In this document: in pieces, positions 26,086 through 32,931 of the stretch
How positions within the stretch are numbered: position 1 is the stretch's first letter
How the letters are laid out: each line of letters starts with the position of its first letter
Notes under the pieces: generated by a model
Told to the model about the DNA's origin: nothing
The model's database searches: none
Seen by the model: the letters and a program-made list of their open reading frames with translations, nothing else
DNA from: Streptomyces xanthochromogenes
GTDB lineage: Bacteria; Actinomycetota; Actinomycetes; Streptomycetales; Streptomycetaceae
Length of the DNA stretch: 64,000 bases
Assembly: GCF_014650455.1 (NCBI RefSeq)
Contig: NZ_BMUZ01000013.1
Span: 245,941 to 309,940 of the forward strand
Reading direction: 5' to 3'
Translations under genes and position numbers: made by a program

Positions 26086-27228
26086 TCAGGGTTGTGGCCC
26101 GGGGGACAGGGCCGCGCAGCCCCGCAGGGAGGCCAGCCGGTCCGTGACGGACTTGGCCGCCGCCCCGGACTGCGGCATCGGAACCCCCCGGCCGTCCACC
26201 ACCGCAGGAGCGAAGGCCTGCTTCACGACCTTGCCATGAGCGATCGTCAGCGTCGCGATCCCGCTGTCGTTGGAGCGCGGGTAGGGCGACGTCCCGTACC
26301 AAAGCAGGTTCCCCAGGCCGTAGTTGACGTACGACCTGCCCAGCATCCCCGACCCCAGCATCACGTGCGCATGCGTACCCACCACCGCCGTAGCCCCCGC
26401 GGCCGACAACTTCGCGGCGATGGACTTCTGCTCGGGGCCCGGGCAGGACTGCCCCTCGGTGCCCCAGTGCAGGTACACCACGACGACGTCCGCCTCCGCC
26501 TTCGCCCGCTTCACCGCCGCGATCAGCTTCGCCTGGTCCAGGGCGGACGCTATGCCCGGCTTCCTCGGCCCGGCGCGGAACTTGTCGTTCGTCAGGTCCA
26601 TCACCTGGCTCGCGGCGACCACGGCCAGCCGCACCCCGCGGATGTTCTTGACGTACGGCTTGTACGCCTCGGCCTCGCTCGCGCCTATGCCGAGCACCGG
26701 TATGGGGGCGTGGTGCACGGCATCGAGGGTGTCGGCCAGGCCCGCGGGGCCGTAGTCGACGGCGTGGTTGTTGGCCATCGACACCGCGTCCACGCCCGAC
26801 GCCTGAAGGGCGGTCAGCGCTTTGGGCGGGGTGCGGAAGTGATACAGCTTCGGCTCCGCCGCGCCCCGCGTCGTGATGGCGGTCTCCAGGTTGACCATCG
26901 CGAAGTCGGCGGCCGCGACGGTCTTGGACATCGGGCCCAGGGCCGGGTCCGCCGGGGTCGCGTTCAGACGGGGTGCCGTCCGCTCGGTGAAGTGGACGTC
27001 CCCGCCGAACGCGAGGGTGATCGTCCCCGGCGGCAGGTCTGGCGTGGGCTGGGCCGTGACGGCGACCGCCGCCTCGGGGCCCGCCGGGGCGGACCGTACG
27101 GCTGCGGGGGCGGCGGCCGGCGACCCGGAGCACGCGGTGGAAGCCAGCAGGACGCCGAGGGCCAGCACGGATGCCTTCGCGGTGACGGTGTGACGCGAGT
27201 GGGCCCTGAGGCGGGCGGGGGCGGGCAT
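26086..27228 (-). CDS. CapA-family metallophosphatase-like lipoprotein
   Basis: A 380-aa protein of the CapA (PGA_cap) family. After a lipoprotein signal ('VLALGVLLASTAC', lipobox Cys near 33) and an Ala-rich linker, the calcineurin-like core begins 'TITLAFGGDVHFTER', continues with 'VNLETAITTRG', 'SMANNHAVDYG', 'YLHWGTEGQSCPG', 'VVGTHAHVMLG' and 'NYGLGNLLWYG', which carry the metal ligands. CapA proteins of capsule loci take part in poly-gamma-glutamate export; stand-alone lipoproteins like this one have unknown substrates. Start ATG at 27228 is the last one before the signal peptide; longer frames have no site. Confidence 0.88.
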   Translation of the reverse strand: MPAPARLRAHSRHTVTAKASVLALGVLLASTACSGSPAAAPAAVRSAPAGPEAAVAVTAQPTPDLPPGTITLAFGGDVHFTERTAPRLNATPADPALGPMSKTVAAADFAMVNLETAITTRGAAEPKLYHFRTPPKALTALQASGVDAVSMANNHAVDYGPAGLADTLDAVHHAPIPVLGIGASEAEAYKPYVKNIRGVRLAVVAASQVMDLTNDKFRAGPRKPGIASALDQAKLIAAVKRAKAEADVVVVYLHWGTEGQSCPGPEQKSIAAKLSAAGATAVVGTHAHVMLGSGMLGRSYVNYGLGNLLWYGTSPYPRSNDSGIATLTIAHGKVVKQAFAPAVVDGRGVPMPQSGAAAKSVTDRLASLRGCAALSPGPQP

Positions 27229-27377
27229 GCGCGTCAGGGTATTCGCGCGGGTGTGCGAGACGGGGTGCGGGGTGCCCCTTGCCGGTCGCGGGACCGATCG
27301 GGCGTACGCAGGAGCATGTGCGGCAGGGATGGGGGAAGTGATGGCACGACGGGGCACGATCACGAACGGAGGCGGTC

Positions 27378-27617
27378 ATGGCAGGTTTTCTCGACCGGGC
27401 CAAGGAGCAGGCGCAGAGCGCCCTCAACCAGGGCAAGCAGAAAGTGGACGAGGTCCAGCAGCAGCGGGCCGGCAACGACCTGTTGAAGCGGCTCGGCGCG
27501 GCGTACTACGCCGAGCGGCACACGGGCGGCACGCCGGCCGACACGCAGCTGGCCCTAGCGGCCGTGGAGGCGCACATCGCGGCACACGGTGACGCGTTCC
27601 TGCGCGGAACGGGCTGA
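27378..27617 (+). CDS. Small conserved actinobacterial protein, unknown function
   Basis: A 79-aa helical protein beginning 'MAGFLDRAKEQAQSALNQGK'. The N-terminal 35 residues are amphipathic and charged, like small coiled-coil or membrane-surface proteins, and a conserved-looking middle ('LKRLGAAYYAERHTGG') follows. ATG at 27378 with GGAGGCGGTC just upstream. It is divergent from the CapA-type gene and convergent with the DUF937 gene, separated from it by a strong hairpin. Function not known. Confidence 0.75.
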   Translation: MAGFLDRAKEQAQSALNQGKQKVDEVQQQRAGNDLLKRLGAAYYAERHTGGTPADTQLALAAVEAHIAAHGDAFLRGTG

Positions 27618-27628
27618 GAAGCTTTACC

Positions 27629-27680
27629 GGTCCTGGCCGGTGCGCCGCGCCACTCCGGCCACGGCGTACCGGCCAGGACC
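27629..27680. terminator. Inverted repeat between convergent genes
   Basis: Perfect 13-bp arms GGTCCTGGCCGGT (27629-27641) and ACCGGCCAGGACC (27668-27680) with a 26-nt loop, placed 12 bp after the small gene and 35 bp before the end of the convergent DUF937 gene. There is no U-tract, as usual in streptomycetes. Likely bidirectional terminator. Confidence 0.6.
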
Positions 27681-27714
27681 CGTCGCGGGTGGCGGCTTCC
27701 CGCCGACGCCCGCG

Positions 27715-28287
27715 CTACTTCTTGCCCGCGCCGCCCAGGATCTGTCCCAGGATGTCGCCGAGGCCGCCCGCGTTCGCGCCCGAGGCCGGGCCGGGTGACG
27801 TGCCCGGCGCCGCACCCGGTGCCGCCCCGGATGCCGTGGGCCTCGACGCCGCCCGCTTGGTCAGGACGGCCAGCGCGACCGGGAGCAGGACTTCCAGCGC
27901 CTTGGCCACCGTGGCCGGCGGCAGACCCGTCTTCTTGGCCACCGCGTTCGCCACCGGGCGGGCCACCTTCGCCAGGACCCCGGCCGCGAGACCGCCGCTC
28001 AGCATGCCGCCGAGCCCGCCGCCCAGCGTGGCCACCCCCTGCAGGGGGGCCTCTTCCGGCGGAGCCTCCGCCACCGCCTGGCGGACCTCCTCCTGAGTGT
28101 CCGGGGGCAGCCCGCCCGACAGCGCGGACATCGTCGTGCCGACCACGTCCTGCGCGCCCGCCGCGTCCGTGCCGAGCAGTCCGGCGATCTGCTGGAGTCC
28201 GTCGTCGCCCAGCTCGTCCATGACGTCCTGGTGAAAGGACTGCTGCGAGGGGCCGCCATCAGGAGTGGGGGAGGGATTGTCGCTCAT
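27715..28287 (-). CDS. DUF937-family protein
   Basis: A 190-aa protein with the DUF937/YidB-like repeat architecture: 'SFHQDVMDELGDDGLQQIAG', 'LGTDAAGAQDVVGTTMSALS' and 'ALEVLLPVALAVLTKRAA', then a low-complexity Gly/Ala/Pro tail and a final 'GGLGDILGQILGGAGKK'. No signal peptide. The role of the family is unknown. ATG at 28287 is the natural start as the conserved part begins right after it; the frame is open further upstream into the low-complexity spacer, which is not credible coding sequence. Confidence 0.8.
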   Translation of the reverse strand: MSDNPSPTPDGGPSQQSFHQDVMDELGDDGLQQIAGLLGTDAAGAQDVVGTTMSALSGGLPPDTQEEVRQAVAEAPPEEAPLQGVATLGGGLGGMLSGGLAAGVLAKVARPVANAVAKKTGLPPATVAKALEVLLPVALAVLTKRAASRPTASGAAPGAAPGTSPGPASGANAGGLGDILGQILGGAGKK

Positions 28288-28830
28288 GCCGCAAACGCTA
28301 CGTTCGGCCCGCTTCGTCGGCATGTCGAGCGGGCGGTGAGCGTACGCGGGACCTCCGGAAAAATTACCGCTCGCAGTCGTGCAACCCTTCCGGGGTGACG
28401 GAGGTCTAAGGGGCGTCGGTGCTTCAGGGGAGGGATCCGGGGGGATTTCGGGAAGCGCTGACGGGGAGGGAAATCGAGGGGCCCGGTCGACGGACCGGGC
28501 CCCCTTGAATTGAATTGCGCGGACCGGTCTCCTTCGCATCCGGCGGACCGGACCCCGTGCCCCCGGTGGACCGGACCCCGTGAGTCCGGTGGACCGGACC
28601 TTCGAATGTGGGCCCGCGAGGCCCCCTCAGCCCCCTCAGCCCCCTCAGCCCCCTCAGCCCCCTCAGCCCCCTCAGCCCTCTGAGCACCCTGCCGCGTCTC
28701 GGGCCTCTCGGGCCTCTCCGGCCTCTCAGGTCTCCCGGGCCTCTTCGGCCGGCCCCCGCCGCACCCCCGACTCCCTTGCGCCGAAGCCGTGTTGTCCGGG
28801 GTGTCAGTGCGGGGCGGTAGCGTCGGGGGC
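28288..28830. repeat. Low-complexity spacer with 9-bp tandem repeats and triplicated motif
   Basis: The 543-bp spacer between two divergent genes has no credible gene. It contains the CGGTGGACCGGACC-type motif repeated about three times between 28547 and 28600, a pure 9-bp tandem repeat at 28621-28674, and further GGCCTCTCG-like repeats at about 28698-28752. Promoters of the DUF937 gene and the helicase must lie here, but I cannot place them with confidence. Confidence 0.7.
28621..28674. repeat. Six perfect copies of GCCCCCTCA
   Basis: Six head-to-tail 9-bp units followed by one degenerate unit (GCCCTCTGA). Read on the minus strand the repeat would encode a Gly-Leu-Arg tripeptide series, but without a real gene around it. 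Copy number is likely to vary between strains. Confidence 0.85.
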
Positions 28831-31053
28831 ATGTCCAGTCTCACGGGTGCGGCGGTGGTGGAGGGGGTCCTCGAACGGATCACGTACGCCAATGAGGAGA
28901 GCGGATACACCGTCGCGCGGGTCGACACCGGCCGCGGCGGCAACGATCTGCTCACCGTGGTCGGCTCGCTGCTCGGCGCGCAGCCGGGGGAGTCGCTGCG
29001 GATGGAGGGCCGTTGGGGCTCCCATCCCCAGTACGGCAAGCAGTTCACCGTCGAGAACTACACGACGGTGCTGCCCGCCACCATCCAGGGCATCCGGCGC
29101 TACCTCGGCTCCGGCCTAATCAAGGGCATCGGCCCGGTCTTCGCCGACCGCATCACCCAGCACTTCGGCGCCGACACCCTCGACGTCATCGAGCAGGACC
29201 CGAAGCGCCTGATCGAGGTCCCCGGGCTCGGGCCCAAGCGGACCAAGAAGATCGCCGCCGCGTGGGAGGAGCAGAAGGCCATCAAGGAGGTGATGGTCTT
29301 CCTGCAAGGGGTCGGGGTCTCCACCTCCATTGCCGTGCGCATCTACAAGAAGTACGAGGACGCCTCGATCTCGGTCGTGAAGAACCAGCCCTACCGGCTG
29401 GCCGCCGACGTCTGGGGCATCGGATTCCTCACCGCCGACAAGATCGCCCAGGCCGTCGGCATCCCGCACGACAGCCCGGAGCGGGTGAAGGCGGGCCTGC
29501 AGTACGCGCTGTCCCAGTCCACCGATCAGGGGCACTGTTTCCTGCCCGAGGAGCGCCTGATCGCGGACGCGGTGAAGCTGCTCCAGGTCGACACCGGGCT
29601 CGTCATCGAGTGCCTCGCCGAGCTCATCGCCGAGGAGGGGGCCGTGCGCGAGAAGGTCCCGGGGCCCGACGGGGGCGAGCCCGTCGCCGCCGTCTACCTC
29701 GTGCCGTTCCACCGCGCCGAGCTGTCGCTGGCCGCCCAGGTCGGCCGGCTGCTGCGGACCGGCGAGGACCGGATGCCGTCCTTCGCCGGGGTGGACTGGG
29801 ACAAGGCGCTCGGCTGGCTGGCCGCACGCACCGGCGCCGAGCTCGCCCCCGAGCAGCAGGAGGCCGTGAAGCTGGCGCTGACCAGCAAGGTCGCCGTGCT
29901 CACCGGCGGCCCCGGCTGCGGCAAATCCTTCACGGTCCGCTCGATCGTGGAGCTGGCCCGCGCCAAGAAGGCCAAGGTCGTCCTCGCCGCGCCGACCGGG
30001 CGGGCCGCCAAACGCCTGGCCGAGCTGACCGGCGCCGAGGCCTCCACCGTGCACCGCCTGCTCGAACTGAAGCCGGGCGGCGACGCGGCGTACGACAAGG
30101 ACCGGCCGCTGGACGCGGACCTGGTCGTCGTCGATGAGGCATCCATGCTCGACCTGCTGCTCGCCAACAAGCTGGTCAAAGCGGTGGCCCCGGGCGCCCA
30201 TCTGCTGATGGTGGGTGACGTCGACCAGCTGCCCTCGGTCGGTGCCGGCGAGGTGCTGCGCGATCTGCTCGCCGAGGGCGGTCCCGTCCCCAGCGTGCGT
30301 CTTACCCGGATCTTTCGGCAGGCACAGAAGTCCGGCGTCGTCACCAACGCCCACCGCATCAACTCCGGCTCCCCGCCCATCACTTCGGGCCTCGACGACT
30401 TCTTCCTGTTCGTCGAGGACGAGACGGAGGACGCGGGCCGGCTCACCGTCGACGTCGTGGCCCGCCGCATCCCGGCGAAGTTCGGGCTCGACCCGCGCCG
30501 CGACATCCAGGTGCTCGCCCCGATGCACCGCGGGCCGGCCGGTGCCGGCACCCTCAACGGCCTGCTCCAGCAGGCGATCACACCCGCCCGGCCCGACCTG
30601 CCGGAGAAAAGGTTCGGTGGAAGGGTGTTCCGCGTCGGCGACAAGGTCACCCAGATTCGCAACAATTACGAGAAGGGCCTCAACGGCGTCTTCAACGGCA
30701 CCGTTGGCGTGGTCACCGCGCTCAACCTCGACGACCAGCGCCTGACGGTCCTGACCGACGAGGACGAGGAGGTGCCGTACGACTTCGACGAGCTCGACGA
30801 GCTGTCCCACGCCTACGCCGTGACGATCCACCGCTCCCAGGGCAGCGAGTACCCGGCCGTCGTCATCCCGGTCACCACCAGCGCCTGGATGATGCTCCAG
30901 CGCAATCTGCTCTACACGGCGGTGACCCGGGCCAAGAAGCTCGTCGTCCTGGTGGGGTCCCGCAGGGCGATCGGTCAGGCGGTGCGTACCGTTTCCGCAG
31001 GCAGGCGCTTTACCGCACTGGCTCACCGGCTGGCAGGGGGCACTTTGGTGTGA
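28831..31053 (+). CDS. RecD2-like ATP-dependent DNA helicase (SF1B)
   Basis: A 740-aa helicase. The N-terminal part has an OB-like segment and the helix-hairpin-helix repeats of RecD2 ('GLIKGIGPVFADRITQHFG', 'VPGLGPKRTKKI', 'VWGIGFLTADKIAQ'). The motor has Walker A 'GGPGCGKSFTVRS' near 362, motif II 'VVDEASMLD' near 433, 'GDVDQLPSVGAGEV' near 460 and the SF1 C-terminal motif 'AVTIHRSQGSEYPAVVIP' near 665. RecD2 proteins are 5'-3' helicases acting outside RecBCD in repair or fork processing. ATG at 28831 has only a weak GGGGG site. The next gene is citrate synthase, 179 bp away. Confidence 0.9.
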   Translation: MSSLTGAAVVEGVLERITYANEESGYTVARVDTGRGGNDLLTVVGSLLGAQPGESLRMEGRWGSHPQYGKQFTVENYTTVLPATIQGIRRYLGSGLIKGIGPVFADRITQHFGADTLDVIEQDPKRLIEVPGLGPKRTKKIAAAWEEQKAIKEVMVFLQGVGVSTSIAVRIYKKYEDASISVVKNQPYRLAADVWGIGFLTADKIAQAVGIPHDSPERVKAGLQYALSQSTDQGHCFLPEERLIADAVKLLQVDTGLVIECLAELIAEEGAVREKVPGPDGGEPVAAVYLVPFHRAELSLAAQVGRLLRTGEDRMPSFAGVDWDKALGWLAARTGAELAPEQQEAVKLALTSKVAVLTGGPGCGKSFTVRSIVELARAKKAKVVLAAPTGRAAKRLAELTGAEASTVHRLLELKPGGDAAYDKDRPLDADLVVVDEASMLDLLLANKLVKAVAPGAHLLMVGDVDQLPSVGAGEVLRDLLAEGGPVPSVRLTRIFRQAQKSGVVTNAHRINSGSPPITSGLDDFFLFVEDETEDAGRLTVDVVARRIPAKFGLDPRRDIQVLAPMHRGPAGAGTLNGLLQQAITPARPDLPEKRFGGRVFRVGDKVTQIRNNYEKGLNGVFNGTVGVVTALNLDDQRLTVLTDEDEEVPYDFDELDELSHAYAVTIHRSQGSEYPAVVIPVTTSAWMMLQRNLLYTAVTRAKKLVVLVGSRRAIGQAVRTVSAGRRFTALAHRLAGGTLV

Positions 31054-31232
31054 AACCTCACCCCGGACTTTCCTAACCGGGGCGAAGGGGGCAGGATGAG
31101 CAGGTTGACGGCACTGAGTGCCGTGAATAAGCCCAATGGGCGACCCCGAGTGCACTCTGCTGAGCCAAATGGGGGATGGTAGAGACAGTCAGGGCACCTC
31201 GAAGAAGAGGCACTACGTCGGTGAGGGATGAC

Positions 31233-32531
31233 GTGAGCGAGAACGCGAACAACGCTGTAGTACTGCGGTTCGGCGATGGCGAGTACACCTACCCGGTGAT
31301 CGACAGCACCGTCGGCGACAAGGGCTTCGACATCGGGAAGCTCCGAGCCCAGACCGGACTGGTCACCCTCGACAGCGGATACGGCAATACCGCCGCCTAT
31401 AAATCCGCCATTACCTACCTGGACGGCGAGCAGGGAATCCTGCGCTACCGCGGGTACCCGATCGAGCAGCTGGCGGAGCGCTCGACCTTCGTCGAGGTCG
31501 CGTACCTGCTGATCAACGGCGAGCTGCCGACGGTCGACGAGCTTTCCAGCTTCAAGAGCGAGATCACCGGGCACACGCTGCTCCACGAGGACGTGAAGCG
31601 GTTCTTCGACGGCTTCCCGCGGGACGCCCACCCGATGGCGATGCTGTCCTCGGTGGTCTCCGCGCTGTCCACGTTCTACCAGGACAGCCACAACCCGTTC
31701 GACGAGAAGCAGCGTCACCTGTCCACGATCCGGCTGCTTGCGAAGCTGCCGACGATCGCGGCGTACGCGTACAAGAAGTCGATCGGCCACCCCTTCGTCT
31801 ACCCGCGCAACGACCTCGGCTACGTCGAGAACTTCCTGCGCATGACGTTCTCGGTGCCGGCGCAGGAGTACGAGCTTGACCCGGTCGTCGTCTCGGCGCT
31901 CGACAAGCTGCTCATCCTGCACGCGGACCACGAGCAGAACTGTTCGACCTCCACCGTGCGTCTGGTCGGCTCCTCGCAGGCGAACATGTTCGCCTCGATC
32001 TCCGCGGGCATCAGCGCCCTGTGGGGCCCCCTGCACGGTGGCGCCAACCAGTCGGTCCTGGAGATGCTGGAAGGCATCCAGGCCAACGGCGGCGACGTGG
32101 ACTCCTTCATCCGCAAGGTGAAGAACAAGGAGGACGGCGTCCGCCTGATGGGCTTCGGCCACCGGGTGTACAAGTCCTTCGACCCGCGCGCGAAGATCAT
32201 CAAGGCCGCCGCGCACGATGTCCTCTCGGCCCTCGGCAAGTCCGACGAGCTGCTCGACATCGCGCTGAAGCTGGAAGAGCACGCGCTGAGCGACGACTAC
32301 TTCGTCTCGCGCAACCTGTACCCGAACGTGGACTTCTACACGGGTCTGATCTACCGCGCCATGGGCTTCCCGACCGAGATGTTCACGGTCCTCTTCGCCC
32401 TCGGCCGCCTGCCGGGCTGGATCGCCCAGTGGCACGAGATGATCAAGGAGCCCGGCTCCCGCATCGGCCGCCCGCGTCAGATCTACACGGGTGAAGTGCT
32501 GCGTGACTTCGTGCCGGTCGAGGGCCGCTGA
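31233..32531 (+). CDS. citA: Citrate synthase
   Basis: A 432-aa hexameric-type (type II) citrate synthase, the entry enzyme of the TCA cycle that condenses oxaloacetate and acetyl-CoA. Catalytic blocks are intact: 'ILHADHEQNCSTSTVR' near 229, 'GPLHGGANQSVLEML' near 263, 'MGFGHRVYKSFDPRA' near 307 and 'LYPNVDFYTG' near 362 with the catalytic aspartate. The GTG at 31233 is preferred: protein then starts 'VSENANNAVVLRFGDGEYTY', typical of actinobacterial orthologues, and GAGGG lies upstream. In S. coelicolor the orthologue is called citA (gltA elsewhere). A large hairpin follows at 32631. Confidence 0.95.
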   Translation: MSENANNAVVLRFGDGEYTYPVIDSTVGDKGFDIGKLRAQTGLVTLDSGYGNTAAYKSAITYLDGEQGILRYRGYPIEQLAERSTFVEVAYLLINGELPTVDELSSFKSEITGHTLLHEDVKRFFDGFPRDAHPMAMLSSVVSALSTFYQDSHNPFDEKQRHLSTIRLLAKLPTIAAYAYKKSIGHPFVYPRNDLGYVENFLRMTFSVPAQEYELDPVVVSALDKLLILHADHEQNCSTSTVRLVGSSQANMFASISAGISALWGPLHGGANQSVLEMLEGIQANGGDVDSFIRKVKNKEDGVRLMGFGHRVYKSFDPRAKIIKAAAHDVLSALGKSDELLDIALKLEEHALSDDYFVSRNLYPNVDFYTGLIYRAMGFPTEMFTVLFALGRLPGWIAQWHEMIKEPGSRIGRPRQIYTGEVLRDFVPVEGR

Positions 32532-32630
32532 CCCTCCGGTGACACATCGCTGACCCGCCGGTCGCGGCCGAACTCCCGGGAACGCCGGGGTGGTTCGGCT
32601 GACGCCCGGGCGGTTCGGCGCCAGAAAGTC

Positions 32631-32682
32631 GGAAAGCGCCCCGCTGCCAATCCCCCCACGGGTTGGCAGTCGGGGCGCTTCC
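32631..32682 (+). terminator. Strong hairpin terminator after citrate synthase
   Basis: Left arm GGAAAGCGCCCCGCTGCCAA (32631-32650) pairs with TTGGCAGTCGGGGCGCTTCC (32663-32682) with two small defects, around a 12-nt loop. About 100 bp after the citA stop codon. No long U-tract. Confidence 0.75.
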
Positions 32683-32737
32683 CTGTTTCCCGGTGCGGAT
32701 TCCCCCCACGGGATCCGGCCGGGGGTCTAGGCGGTCT

Positions 32738-32795
32738 GCCGGGGTACGTACCTGTCGGGTGGGCCGCTCAAAGCTCCCGACGTACGTGCCCCGGC
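32738..32795. terminator. Second long inverted repeat between citA and copA
   Basis: Left arm starts GCCGGGGTACGTAC and right arm ends GTACGTGCCCCGGC, with matching GTCGGG/CCCGAC inner parts; arms are about 20 bp and slightly bulged. Between convergent genes, so probably a terminator for either side. A 15-bp direct repeat CGTCCCCCAAGACAT follows at 32813 and 32835 in the same 400-bp non-coding stretch. Confidence 0.5.
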
Positions 32796-32931
32796 CAACG
32801 CGTTGCCTGGAACGTCCCCCAAGACATTCCATGGACGTCCCCCAAGACATCCGCGGCATCGCACACTTAGACTCCCGACCCCTCCCGATGGTTACCTCAA
32901 AACCTCTGTGATCTAGATCTCTTTGTGGAGG

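Noticed and set aside
28424..28687. Frame encoding a Gly-Leu-Arg repeat protein
   Set aside because: It is just the 9-bp tandem repeat translated; no ribosome site, no protein-like composition around it.
28831..31053. Conjugative relaxase TraA for the RecD2-like protein
   Set aside because: No relaxase motif (HxH or catalytic tyrosines) is present; HhH repeats and length fit RecD2.
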